NCBI RefSeq assembly: GCF_029542785.1
Contig: NC_083377.1
Location: forward strand, 124,001-188,000
From: Malassezia japonica
Taxonomy: Eukaryota; Basidiomycota; Malasseziomycetes; Malasseziales; Malasseziaceae
Length of the DNA stretch: 64,000 nt
Reading direction: 5' to 3'
Position numbers and translations under genes: made by a program. The notes beneath the pieces are model-generated. The model searched no databases. It worked only from the letters and a program-made list of their open reading frames with translations, and was not told the DNA's origin. Below, in pieces: positions 40,965 through 50,792 of the stretch (position 1 is its first letter; every line of letters starts with the position of its first letter).

Positions 40965-43651
40965 CTAGTCATGCCGCTTTTCATGATCCAACTTGGGCAT
41001 CGGGCGCCGTGTGCCGAGCGTGCGCGGCGCAGACCGGATCAGCGAGGGCGTGGAGAGGTCCGGCTTGGACAGCGTGGGGGTCGACAGGCCCGCTCGGCTC
41101 GGCGGCGTGGGGTCGCTGGCCGAGGGACGTGAAAAGGACGCGCCGCTCGAGGACGCCGCGGGCGATGGGCCGCGGCGCAGGCCAAGCGAGCGACCCGGCT
41201 TGCCGAGCTGGCTCGGAAGCGGGTTCGCCGCACGCACATTGCCTTGGCGCGTACCAGACAAGGCCGAGGAGCCGAGCGAGTTGAGTGCAGAGGCAAATCC
41301 GCTCGACGCGGGGCGGGGACCACTTGTGTACATCGGCGGCGAAGGCTTCGTCTCGGGCTTCATCTCGTCTTCGTGCATCTCTGACAGGCGTCGGGCCGTC
41401 GCTGACGCAGCGTACGCAGCCTGGTTTTGGCTGAGCGTGTCTTGCTCAGGCATCGGGCGCTGGAGCACCGATGCGACGTCTTGAAACGCGCTGCTCACGT
41501 CTGGCACGCCAAAGCACCAGTCCACGACCTGGTGCCGAGGTGCACCGGGCGGCTGCGTGCCCGAGCGTGCTTTGGGAATGAGGGGTGCAAGAAAGTGACT
41601 GAGCGTGCGCGAGTGCCACTCGCCCGCAACGAGGCGGCGGCGGGTATGGCTCAAGTAGAGATTGGTCGCGGCGCGGGTCATGGCAACGTACAAGAGCCGC
41701 CGTTCTTCGCGCTGCTCGTCCGCCGTGACTGACCGATAGAAGGGAAAGATTCCCTCTTCGACCGCCGGCACAAATACGACAGGCCACTCGAGGCCTTTTG
41801 CCGCATGGCACGTCGAAATCGTCACCATCTCGTTCCCGTCGACGCCGGCTGCCGTATCGGACGCCAGCATGCTGTTTTCCAAAAAGATGCGCAGCGGCGT
41901 CGGCGCCATGTCTTTGCGTGCACGTTTCGGCGCGCGCTCGTCGCCATCCCCTTCGCCCCAGCTGTCCTGGGTATCATACATGCCCGTATCGCACGACGCC
42001 GCAAAACTAATCAGCTCTTGGACGTTTTCCCAGCGCGACGCATAGTCCTCCTCGCGCTTGAGGTGTGCCTCAAAGTCGACCTCGGAAATGAGGAGCTGCA
42101 AGAGGTCAGGTACCGGCATGCCTTCGTGCGCCGCCTCGCGCAGCCGGCGTAGGGTCGTGCCGAGCTTTTTCAGGCCCTGGAGGACGGTCGGACGGATGCC
42201 GGCAGAAAGTGCCGCATTGCCGTCGACCATCTGGTCGACGCAGTCCAGCACGGCAAGGTTGTGCTTCTGCGCGAGCTCGGCAAGATCTTTGATGCTCTTG
42301 GCCCCGATACCCCGGCGAGGGACATTGATGATGCGCAGCAAAGCTGGTGTGTACGCCTTGTTGTCTACCAGCAAGAGGTACGCAAGCAGGTCCTTGACTT
42401 CGGCGCGGTCAAAGAACTTGGGTCCGCCCATGACGCGGTAGGGAATGCGCAGCCGCTGTAGCGCACTTTCGAGCGAGCGACTTAGCGCGTTGTAGCGAAG
42501 AAGAATGCATACGTCCGAGTACGATAGCAGCGGCTGCGCGAGCAGTACATGCCTTTGAATTTCGAGCGCGATGTACTCCGACTCGAGGTCTGCCGACGGA
42601 AACGAGCGAAAGGAGACGGGTGCGCCGGCACCTTTCGAGGTAAAGAGGCCTTTGTCGATGCGCTCCGTGTCTTGGCGCACGAGCTTGAGCGACGCGTCGA
42701 GAATCGCCTTTGTGCTGCGAAAGTTCTCTTCGAGCAAGACGCGGTGCAAACCAGGAAAGTCGCTGTACATCTTTTCGAGGTTGCCGACCTCGGCGTTGCG
42801 CCAGCTGTAGATGCTCTGATCGGGATCGCCGACGACACTTACATGCCCTGTAGCGGACGCCATCAGGCACATTAGCTCGTACTGCACGGCATTCGTGTCC
42901 TGGAACTCGTCGACGAGTACTACATTAGAGGGAAGACGTACCGTGCCGAATGTCGCTGCCCACCGACGGATGCTCGCGAAAGAGCTGTGCGCCGCGCATG
43001 AGCAGGTCATCAAAATCAAGCGCATTGTTCTCGTGCAGGCGCGCCTGGTAGTCTGAGTACACCGCCGCGATGATTGCATTGTACTCCTTCGTCACGGCGC
43101 TCGAGGCCGGCATTACTTGGGCGAGCATTTTTGGCGTGAGGCACTTGGACTTGGCCTTGGAAATTTCCGCAAGCGCCTGCTCGGGCTTGAGGGTCAGCGA
43201 CCCCTCTTTGAGGCGGTCCATGTACTGGTCCAGCACCTCTTTCACGATGCGTTTCCTGCGTCAGCAACGCGACCTACCCATCGTCCATGTCGGCAATGGT
43301 AAAGTTGGTATCGATCGCGATGCGGTGCCCGTGGCGCCGCAGGTACCTCGCGCACGTCGCGTGGAACGTCCCAAGGACCAGCATCCGCGTATTCTCTTCA
43401 CCAATGAGCCCGTTGAGGCGCGAGCGCATCTCGGCTGCCGCCTTGTTCGTAAAGGTGACGACGACGCACTGGTGTGGCGCGACGGGCGCACGCTCCTCGC
43501 CGCCAAGAACGAGCCAGGCGACGCGCATCGTGAGTACTCGCGTCTTGCCAGACCCTGGACCCGCGAGGATTTGCAGCGGGCGCTCCGCTGCGCTCGTCAC
43601 CGCCGCCCGCTGCGAGTCCGACAAGGCCTGCAGGCGCAACGCGTCGTGCAT
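40965..43651 (-). CDS. SRS2: UvrD/Rep-family DNA helicase (Srs2-like)
   Basis: Superfamily 1A 3'-5' helicase; Srs2 strips Rad51 and limits recombination. Exons 43278-43651, 42942-43255 and 40965-42919; two 22-nt introns; 880 aa, shorter than yeast Srs2 (1174). Motifs in order: ILAGPGSGKTRVL (I), VVTFTNKAAAEMRSRL (Ia), LVDEFQDTN (II), VVGDPDQSIYSWR (III), EENFRS (IV), ISTCHAAKGLEWPVVF (V), LLYVAMTRA (VI). The C-terminal 200 residues are Ser/Pro-rich and disordered. The second splice joint restores the Walker B region. Fbh1 is excluded by the absence of an F-box. Confidence 0.9.
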
Positions 43652-43713
43652 GGTCGTGTGGAGGCACGTGGCTTCGCCAACCGGTGGGGGAGAACTTGTT
43701 GGTGCCCGCAAGG

Positions 43714-46233
43714 ATGGCGGCTGAACAGGGCGATGCGCCGCTCCCCAGTGGCCGTGAGCACGAGACGAACATGATCAATTCTACGGATGTTATGCCTGAT
43801 AATGCGACAGTACCGCCGGCCAAGACGCTGCTGGCTGAGGTGGCGCCAGTCGCCTCCCCGTCGGAGCTGCTGCAAGGCTCGGCGGTGGATGCGGGTGATG
43901 CACTGCCCAATGCGCTCGCCAAGCTGAAGGAGGGGCGCAAATCGGCGCCGCCTGCAGCACAAGAGAATGTGGTTGCCAACTCCAAGAAGGAGCGTCCCGA
44001 CGTCGGCACACTCGCCTATACCGAGTGGGACATTGTCCGCTTCCTGGCGTCGCTGCCCGTGCCGCTGGACCGTGTCATGCCCGGCGTGCTCGTGCGTATG
44101 GTGGCGCGCATTTTGTTCATGCACAAGCTTCTTGCCACCGATATGGCCTACGATGTGCTGCTCACCTTTTGGCGCGGTGTCGTCGACATTTTTTTCCGCG
44201 AGGTGCAGCCTCGCTCCTCGTATCGTATTCCCCACAAAGGCCCGTTGATCTTTGTCGCAGCCCCTCACCATAACCAGTTTCTGGACCCACTTCTCCTCGC
44301 GTCTGAAGTGCGCCGTGGCTCGGGCCGGCGCGTCTCGTTCCTCATTGCGCAAAAGAGTCTGCAGCGCCAGTTTATCGGCACGATTGCACGCCTCTTTCAG
44401 TCGATCCCAGTGAGCCGCGCAGCGGATAGCGCCAAGCCCGGCAAGGGCTTTGTCACGATGGGCGACGATCCGACGCACCTCCGTGGCGTCGGCACCGAGT
44501 TTACCAAGCAGCTCCAAGTGCACGGCCAGATTGTGCTCGACAAGGAGACCGAGTACGCCGCCGCGGAGGTCGTGGACATTCTGAGCGACACAGAAGTGCG
44601 CATCAAGAAGGAGTTTGCTGGCAAGAACGTCGACAAGGCGCTGCGTGGCCAGCTGGGGTCGAGCAAAAACCCCGGTGCCAAGTTCAAGTGTTTCCCGTAC
44701 GTCGACCAGAAGCAGATGTACGCCAAGGTGTACGAGTGCCTTTCGGACGGCAAGTGCCTCGGTATCTTCCCCGAAGGTGGCAGCCACGACCGCACGGACC
44801 TGCTTCCGCTCAAGGCTGGCGTCGTGATCATGGCGCTCGGCGCGATGGCCAACGACCCCAACCTGGATGTGAAGATTGTGCCTGTGGGCATGTCGTACTT
44901 CCACCCCCACAAGTTCCGCTCGCGTGCCGTGGTCGAGTTCGGCAAGCCGCTGAGCGTGCCGAGCGACCAGGTCGCGCTCTTTAAGCAGGGCGGCGACGGC
45001 AAGCGCCGCGCCGTGTCCCAGATGCTGGATCTTGTGTACGACGGGCTGAAGAGCGTTACGGTGCGTGCGCCGGACTACGAAACGCTGATGGTCATCCAGG
45101 CCGGGCGGCGCCTGATCAAGATGCCGGGTCAGCAGCTCACGCTCGGCGACACGGTCGAGCTGAACCGCAAGTTTATCATGGGTTACCTGAAGCACAAGGA
45201 CCACCCCAAGGTGGTCGAGGTGCGCGACGCGGTGCTCACCTACAACGAGCACCTGAAGCAGCTCGGGCTACGCGACCACCACGTCGACCGTGCGAACCGC
45301 TCGCGTCTGCGCAGCACGGCGCTCTTGCTGTACCGCCTGAGCATGCTCCTGCTGTGGAGCGGCTGTGCGCTCCCCGGTGCGATCCTCAATGCCCCCATCA
45401 TCCTGCTCGCCAAGATCGTGAGCAAGCGCAAGGCGAAGGAGGCGCTTGCCGCGTCGCAGGTCAAGGTGTACGGTCGCGACGTCCTGGCCACATGGAAGGT
45501 GCTTGTGTCGCTCGGTGTGGCGCCGGTGCTCTATGGCACGTACACGGCGCTCGCCACGATCTATGTTCGCCGCCATACTAACTGGTCGCGTACGAATAAC
45601 CGCCTAATTCCCCTCTATTCGATGATTGCCCTGCTCTCCATCAGTTATTCTGCGCTCAAGTTTGGCGAGGTCGGTATCGACGTGTACAAGTCGCTCCCTC
45701 CCCTCTTCTTCTCCCTGCTGGGCCGCCGCAAGGTGATTGAGCGCCTGCAAGAAGAGCGCATGCGCCTTGCCGCGATGCTCCACCGCACGATCGAGGAGCT
45801 CGGCCCGTACGGGTGGGACGACGAGGACATGTTCCGCTCGTTGCCGAGTGCGCGTGCACCGCCTTCCCCGAGCGAGGAGATGTACTGGCGTACAAACGGC
45901 GTGCCGCTGCACGGCGCCCTGTCGCACCCCCTCACCTTTATCGACGAGTGGGTCTTTGGCTGGGGCGCGTCGCGCCGCTCGCAGCGCGCCCCGAGCTCGC
46001 CCGAGATGCCCGTTATGCCCGATCGAAATGCAGTGCCGGACGAGGACGAGATGGGGCCAGATTACGAAGAGGCACTGAGCGTCTACCGCCGCAAGGCCGA
46101 CGACGCCGGGGCACTCCATCCCGCCGGGCCTCATCGGCCGCGTGTGCGCCGCCGCAGCTCGCACGACTACCGCCTGCGTCACCCCACTGGCTCGCCCCGT
46201 ATGGATGATGTATCCTTCACGCCTCTCAAGTAG
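43714..46233 (+). CDS. SCT1: Glycerol-3-phosphate/DHAP acyltransferase
   Basis: ER enzyme for the first acylation step of glycerolipid synthesis (Sct1/Gpt2 type). Intronless, 839 aa (yeast 759). The PlsC domain has HHNQFLD (HX4D motif) and FPEGGSHDRTDLLPLKAG, with the KPLSVPSD region after it. A roughly 120-residue insert between the first two acyltransferase motifs is typical of the fungal enzymes. Several hydrophobic segments at 540-690 (LLLYRLSMLLLWSGCALPG; VLVSLGVAPVLYGTYTALA; YSMIALLSISYSA). N- and C-termini are disordered. ATG at 43714 is the first in frame. Confidence 0.94.
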   Translation: MAAEQGDAPLPSGREHETNMINSTDVMPDNATVPPAKTLLAEVAPVASPSELLQGSAVDAGDALPNALAKLKEGRKSAPPAAQENVVANSKKERPDVGTLAYTEWDIVRFLASLPVPLDRVMPGVLVRMVARILFMHKLLATDMAYDVLLTFWRGVVDIFFREVQPRSSYRIPHKGPLIFVAAPHHNQFLDPLLLASEVRRGSGRRVSFLIAQKSLQRQFIGTIARLFQSIPVSRAADSAKPGKGFVTMGDDPTHLRGVGTEFTKQLQVHGQIVLDKETEYAAAEVVDILSDTEVRIKKEFAGKNVDKALRGQLGSSKNPGAKFKCFPYVDQKQMYAKVYECLSDGKCLGIFPEGGSHDRTDLLPLKAGVVIMALGAMANDPNLDVKIVPVGMSYFHPHKFRSRAVVEFGKPLSVPSDQVALFKQGGDGKRRAVSQMLDLVYDGLKSVTVRAPDYETLMVIQAGRRLIKMPGQQLTLGDTVELNRKFIMGYLKHKDHPKVVEVRDAVLTYNEHLKQLGLRDHHVDRANRSRLRSTALLLYRLSMLLLWSGCALPGAILNAPIILLAKIVSKRKAKEALAASQVKVYGRDVLATWKVLVSLGVAPVLYGTYTALATIYVRRHTNWSRTNNRLIPLYSMIALLSISYSALKFGEVGIDVYKSLPPLFFSLLGRRKVIERLQEERMRLAAMLHRTIEELGPYGWDDEDMFRSLPSARAPPSPSEEMYWRTNGVPLHGALSHPLTFIDEWVFGWGASRRSQRAPSSPEMPVMPDRNAVPDEDEMGPDYEEALSVYRRKADDAGALHPAGPHRPRVRRRSSHDYRLRHPTGSPRMDDVSFTPLK

Positions 46234-46277
46234 CGTGGGAGTGTTTCGTAAGCTATATAGACAGAACCTATCCAACT

Positions 46278-46612
46278 TTACTCGCGCAGCTCAAACGGCA
46301 CGGGGAGCGTCGACGTGGAAATATCGTGGTTCTTGATAAACATGATGTCGACATTGTCAACACGCGCAGCCTGGGGACCCTGGTGCAGATAGTCGCGCCT
46401 GCGTCAGTCGATAAACATACAGCTTCTGGACGTGCTCGGTTGGGCCCGCGGCCTCACCCGACACCGAGCCATCGGGCTCGTTGTGCACCCAGCCACGCAG
46501 GCCAAGCGCATTCGCATTCTCCACCGTGCTTTGACGGAACGAGACACCCTGGACAGACCCGGTCACTGCGTCAGAAAGGCAACGTACCGCGGAAGTAGAT
46601 GTACGAAGACAT
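46278..46612 (-). CDS. Acylphosphatase
   Basis: Small enzyme hydrolysing acyl phosphates; 96 aa. Exons 46588-46612, 46421-46565 and 46278-46398 with two 22-nt introns. The spliced sequence has SYIYFRVTGSVQGVSFRQST, containing the VQGVxFR phosphate loop with catalytic Arg, then LGLRGWVHNEPDGSVSGEA with the catalytic Asn, and the C-terminal strand around FIKNHD. The first exon is only 25 nt. Confidence 0.9.
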
Positions 46613-46682
46613 GGTGGTCAAAAAAGTACGTGGCGCGTGTTTACTCAGCAACGCGTCGATCAACACGTTGCCTCGCGCCAGG

Positions 46683-47550
46683 ATGGGAACGAAGCACACC
46701 GCGACGCCGATCCGGCGCATCTCGAGCGGGTCGTTTGCATCGCTCGCAGCACGATCACAGAGCCATGCAGAGACGCCGCTGACGTTTTTGCAGGACGAGG
46801 CGCTTCCTATGCTCGCAGAAGAGACGGCAGCGCTCCAGGAGAACCTCGCCCAGCTCGGCGAGATCCAGGGCGCGCTCTCGACGTTTAACGAGAGCTTTGC
46901 GACGTTTTTGTACGGAATCAAGATGAACGCGTTCTGTGTCGAGTGGCCCGAGGCGCCCGCGGACGAGAACTTGGCACGGGCGGCGCGCCGGCGCGCCGCT
47001 GCGCCGCCGCCCGAGCCGTACTCTGCGCCGGGCGACGAGTCGTACACGACCGACGCGGACGATAGCTTTGGTGCACAGCGTACGCCAAAGCGCCCGGTGC
47101 ATGCGCGCGAGAGCGTGCGGCCAAAGGAGAGCGTGCGCCAGAGGGAAAGTGTGCGGCCCAAAGAGAGCGTGCGGCCCAAAGAGAGCGTGCGGCGCCCTGC
47201 GCCGGCCGCCGCGCAGCCCAAGCGCATTCCTCTTGCGGCGCGGCGGCGGCGCGAAGCGTTTGCCGAGGAAGTCATTGATACCATGCCGCTCGAGTACCGC
47301 AACGGCGACCCGAAGCAGCGCCGCCTCCTGCAGAGCGTCGTCCTTGCGCTGTTATCAGCAGGCGACAAAGGCGTGCGTGTCGCAGACATTGCGCAGACGC
47401 CCGACATGCCCGCAGGGCGCGTGAACAAGGCGCTGATTGCGCTGCTGGCCGCGAATCACGTCGTGCGCACCTCGCAAAACGTACGTTGCACGACTCACAC
47501 AGGGTGTTGTATACTCGCTGAATACACAGCGGCATGGGTCACTACCGTAG
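46683..47550 (+). CDS. DAM1: DASH/Dam1 complex subunit Dam1
   Basis: Kinetochore ring-complex subunit that links kinetochores to microtubules. Exons 46683-47480 and 47503-47550 with a 22-nt intron; 281 aa. TPIRRISSGSFASLA, TPLTFLQDEALPMLAEETAA and FNESFATFLYGIKMNAFCVE are the conserved Dam1 core. After it come five ESVRPK-like repeats, a basic linker and a C-terminal segment with winged-helix spacing (LQSVVLALLSAGDKGVRVAD, then NKALIALLAANHVVRTSQNG). An upstream in-frame ATG (46602) precedes a possible 5' leader intron (46627-46649). The stop abuts the neighbour's stop. Confidence 0.88.
47109..47195 (+). repeat. 18-bp in-frame tandem repeat (ESVRPK) in DAM1
   Basis: Five units encoding ESVRPK, ESVRQR, ESVRPK, ESVRPK and ESVRR. 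The Ser sites between basic residues could be Aurora-type phosphosites (R-x-S-like spacing), which regulate Dam1 elsewhere; that is inference. Confidence 0.85.
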
Positions 47551-48369
47551 CTACAGACCTGCGTTGCGCATCCAGCGCTCGACCTCCTTCACCAGGCCCT
47601 CCTTCTCGTTCCACGCGTCGGCGAGCACAGATGCGTTGCGTGCAGACTGCACGGTGCCTTCCCATGCGCCCTTCTCGCCCTCGGTCTTGGGCACGATCAG
47701 GATGGGCGTGTTGGACGGCCAGTCGGCGCTCGCGACGTCGTCGGCACTCGCGGGGTGCAGGACCACGAGACCAGCCATCGGGCCGCGGCGGCCAAAGAAG
47801 CCGCCTGTGCCGAGGTACGACGGCAGGACCTTGTCGCCGCCGTCGCGGATAAAGAGCACGGGCTGGCGCTGCAGCGAGCTCAGGCGCACCTGGCCGACGA
47901 CCTCGCGCGCAAGCAGCTCCTCCTCAGACACGCCCTCGGGGCGCTCCTTGGGGAGCTCGACATTGAGGTCGATGCAGTCGTAGCCCGCCTCGCGGAAGTA
48001 CATGATCCACGACTGCCACTCTTTGCGGGGCACCTTGAGCTGGCCCGAGCTCACAAACACGAGCGTGTACGGCTGCTTGAGCTGCGCGGCGGGCGATGCC
48101 TCACGCACGATCGAGCCACTCTCGGTCGTGCCAAAGATATCGCGCGGCGCCGAGCTCGTGAAGAAGCCGAGCATCGAGCCCGAGACCGTCGTCACGGCGA
48201 TCGGGCGCGAAAAGAAGCCGGGCGGCGGCGATTTGGACGTGGGGCGCGTGCTGCGGGGGAAAGGCGCGCGCGACGAAAACATGCGCGTCGCGGCCGGGGG
48301 GGCATGCACAGCGCGCGTCGCAGCGCGCGCAGCATTCAGCGCATTCGGACGAGCCATCGACCTAATCAT
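47551..48369 (-). CDS. Mitochondrial protein with alpha/beta-hydrolase-like fold, unknown
   Basis: Intronless, 272 aa. The N-terminus (ARPNALNAARAATRAVHAPP, then RMFSSRAPFPRS) is a convincing mitochondrial presequence. The rest alternates strands and helices: PYTLVFVSSGQLKVPRKEW, SWIMYFREAGYDCIDLNVEL, QPVLFIRDGGDKVLPSYLG, MAGLVVLHPAS and NTPILIVPKT, resembling an alpha/beta-hydrolase core without an obvious GxSxG nucleophile elbow. It may be a non-catalytic member. Starts at 48369 or 48357 are both possible. The stop directly abuts that of DAM1. Confidence 0.7.
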   Translation of the reverse strand: MIRSMARPNALNAARAATRAVHAPPAATRMFSSRAPFPRSTRPTSKSPPPGFFSRPIAVTTVSGSMLGFFTSSAPRDIFGTTESGSIVREASPAAQLKQPYTLVFVSSGQLKVPRKEWQSWIMYFREAGYDCIDLNVELPKERPEGVSEEELLAREVVGQVRLSSLQRQPVLFIRDGGDKVLPSYLGTGGFFGRRGPMAGLVVLHPASADDVASADWPSNTPILIVPKTEGEKGAWEGTVQSARNASVLADAWNEKEGLVKEVERWMRNAGL

Positions 48370-48471
48370 GGTGTGGAGAAACAACGGGACAATGGGTCGC
48401 CACGTGGTCCGTGCGGGGAAGAAAGGGCGCGTTCCTTTCACGGCTCCTTTCATGGGCCGGTGGGCGAGAGG

Positions 48472-48477
48472 TATATA
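48472..48477 (+). promoter_or_regulatory. TATA box upstream of Sur7-like gene
   Basis: TATATA within GGTATATAGGG, 27-32 bases before the ATG at 48504. The surrounding gap is otherwise GC-rich, so it stands out. The short distance implies a very short 5' leader. Confidence 0.45.
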
Positions 48478-48503
48478 GGGCCAACGGGCGTAGAAGGATA
48501 GGC

Positions 48504-49760
48504 ATGACACTTGTAACGCTCGTAGCTCCCCCTGTGCTGCACCTGCTCGGCGTGCTCTTGGTGCTGATCACGCTCGTGAGCCCGGTGCCATATCACGCGT
48601 CGAGCATTGCCCTCGTGTACATTAGCCCGAGCTCGGGATCGACCGCGAATGCCTCGACGGCAGATGCAATGGCCTTGGGGTCGGTACCGTCATCCAGCAT
48701 CACAGGCACAAGCACCGCGACGTCGCAGGCGGCACGCCGCCCCGACTCGTTCAGCATGGCTCGTGCGAGCATGGCAAGTGACGCAGCGACGATGGACGTG
48801 GATACGGCGCTGAGCATGTCGAGTTCAGACGCCGCTGCATCCTCGTCGCAGGTACACGTCCTGTCGCCCCAACCGGCAGCCGACGACCCGTTTCCCACGG
48901 CGGGCCCGGCGTCGACGCACATGCGCAAACGCGACGCACCAGGCGACTCGGTCGCGGTGACCACGACCAATGTACGCTACGCTATCGGTCTTCTTGGCTC
49001 GTGCTTCACGGCGCCCCAGGGCACGTACCTGTGTACGTCGCCGTCGATGCAGCCTACGTTTAACAACTCGTGGCTCGCCACAACGCCGGGTCTCGCGATC
49101 GATACGACCGGCATGCTGCCCGCACTGCACGCCGAGCCGTCGTTGGTCCTTGTATGCCTTCTTGTCTTGATCCTCGCGAGTGGCCTGCAGGTGCGGCGCG
49201 TCCACCTCGAGGCATGCAAGGCGACGTGCACGCTACCAACCCGCCGCCTCCTCGCCGCGCTGCGCATCTGCACCTATGTCCAGGACGGCGCGGCAGTCGT
49301 CCTATTTGTCCTCATGATCTACCTGCGCATCCAAGTCTCGCACGCGAACGACGCGTTTAATACGACCAACGGAAAGCGCGCGATCGGCGCGCCGGCGCTC
49401 GCACACCCCGGCGTGGTCCCTACCCCCCTCACGCTCGACGCCAATGTCGGCACGGCCTTTAGCTGCGTGTGCATCTCTTCTGTGCTCTTTTGCGCGCTTG
49501 CGCGCTGGGAGCGCATGCGCCTCGCGCGCGAGACGCCGCTCGAAGGCACGGACGAAGAGGCGGACCAGCGGTGGTCGCGCTTTATGCGCATGCCCATGAC
49601 CGAGACCCTGCGGCCCACCTCGCGGCCCATTACGATTTCCGCGCCGCGCCCTATATATACGCCCGACTCGGTCCCGGTCAAGCACGAGGCGTGGATGGGA
49701 ATCGAGCGCCGGCGCCTGCACCCCTACCCCGACGTGCACCTCCGCACGGACCTCGCTTAG
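48504..49760 (+). CDS. Sur7/PalI-family four-span membrane protein
   Basis: Intronless, 418 aa. The first hydrophobic helix at residues 5-30 is followed by a long extracellular Ser/Thr/Ala-rich domain (about residues 35-155), then YAIGLLGSCFTAPQGTYLC, which fits the claudin-like Cys motif of Sur7/PalI proteins. Three further spans: SLVLVCLLVLILASGL, DGAAVVLFVLMIYL and GTAFSCVCISSVLFCALA. The C-terminal tail is cytosolic and basic. Likely plasma membrane (eisosome or pH-sensing); PalI and Sur7 cannot be told apart here. Confidence 0.75.
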   Translation: MTLVTLVAPPVLHLLGVLLVLITLVSPVPYHASSIALVYISPSSGSTANASTADAMALGSVPSSSITGTSTATSQAARRPDSFSMARASMASDAATMDVDTALSMSSSDAAASSSQVHVLSPQPAADDPFPTAGPASTHMRKRDAPGDSVAVTTTNVRYAIGLLGSCFTAPQGTYLCTSPSMQPTFNNSWLATTPGLAIDTTGMLPALHAEPSLVLVCLLVLILASGLQVRRVHLEACKATCTLPTRRLLAALRICTYVQDGAAVVLFVLMIYLRIQVSHANDAFNTTNGKRAIGAPALAHPGVVPTPLTLDANVGTAFSCVCISSVLFCALARWERMRLARETPLEGTDEEADQRWSRFMRMPMTETLRPTSRPITISAPRPIYTPDSVPVKHEAWMGIERRRLHPYPDVHLRTDLA

Positions 49761-49784
49761 TCATGCGGGTACATTACGACGACG

Positions 49785-50632
49785 ATGATGCCCAAGAACG
49801 TAGTTTTGGTTACTGGTGGAAGCCGCGGAATTGGACTGGCTGTAGTCAAGATCCTCCTACAGGGCACTGCGGACCTTCCCGCAAGCAATGTCGTGTCGCT
49901 TTCGCGCTCGGCGCCGGCTGAGCTCGCGGAGCTCGCCGAGAAGCCCGAATTCAAAGAGTCGCTCGCCGTCGTCAAGGGCGACGTGACGAAGCGCGAGGAC
50001 AACGACCGCGCGGTCAAGACGGCGCTCGACCGCTGGAACCGCCTCGACGCGCTTGTGCTGAACGCGGGCATCGCCGACTTTAACAAGATTGCCGACCTCG
50101 TACGTTACGCCACTGACCCAGACCACCGAGCAAATGATGCACTCGCTCAACGTAAACACCGTCTCGCTCATCGCGACGATCGGCGCGGCGCTGCCGGCCC
50201 TCCGCAAGAACCACGGCCGCGTGGTGTTTGTGAGCAGCGGCGCTGCGCTCGGCAACTATGCGTCGTGGGCGCCGTACAAGTACGTGGCTCGACTCACACA
50301 GCGCCTCCAAGGCCGCGTTGAACTCGATCGCGCGTACGCTCGCGAACGAAGAGCCCGACATCGCCTCGTTCTCGGTGCGTCCGGGCGTCGTGGACACGGA
50401 CATGCAGGTGCAGGTCCGCGGCACGGACCGCATGAAGTCGGACGAGCACAACAAGTTCCTTACGATGCACAAGGAAGGCAAGCTCCTGCCGGTCGGAAAG
50501 CCCGCACACGTCCTCGCTGCGCTCGCCATCAAGGGTACACGCACTGAGCCAAAGAACAAGGACGGCGAGCCGTACGGCACGGGCATCTTTGTGTCCTGGG
50601 ACGACCCGTCGCTTGAAAAGTTCCGCGACTAG
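49785..50632 (+). CDS. Short-chain dehydrogenase/reductase
   Basis: NAD(P)-dependent oxidoreductase of the benzil-reductase/sepiapterin-reductase type (yeast Irc24-like). Exons 49785-50099, 50122-50279 and 50302-50632; two 22-nt introns; 267 aa. Rossmann motif TGGSRGIGLAV, NAGI, catalytic Ser in VFVSSGAALG, and spliced YNASKAALN (YxxxK). RPGVVDTDMQ follows. The second intron lies inside the active-site motif, so only the spliced form is functional. ATG is doubled (49785, 49788). Confidence 0.9.
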
Positions 50633-50792
50633 AGTGCTAGTTGCTAGGGAGTAGCGTATATACATGCTTCGCTGCGAAACGATTCGCTCCAACGTCTAGG
50701 GCGGCAACAAGCCCGACTAGATGCCCTGGCGCCGTGGGAAAGGGCCTTGCACGGCACCCCCGCCTTGGGCTCCCCCGCTTTGGCTTCTCCAC

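Noticed and set aside
43597..45252. 551-codon minus-strand frame opposite SCT1
   Set aside because: Antisense shadow of SCT1; no family signature, while SCT1 acyltransferase motifs are clear.
46627..46649. Intron in the DAM1 coding region joining an upstream ATG at 46602
   Set aside because: The upstream peptide is not Dam1-like and overlaps the acylphosphatase start region; it is more likely a 5'-leader intron, with the start at 46683.
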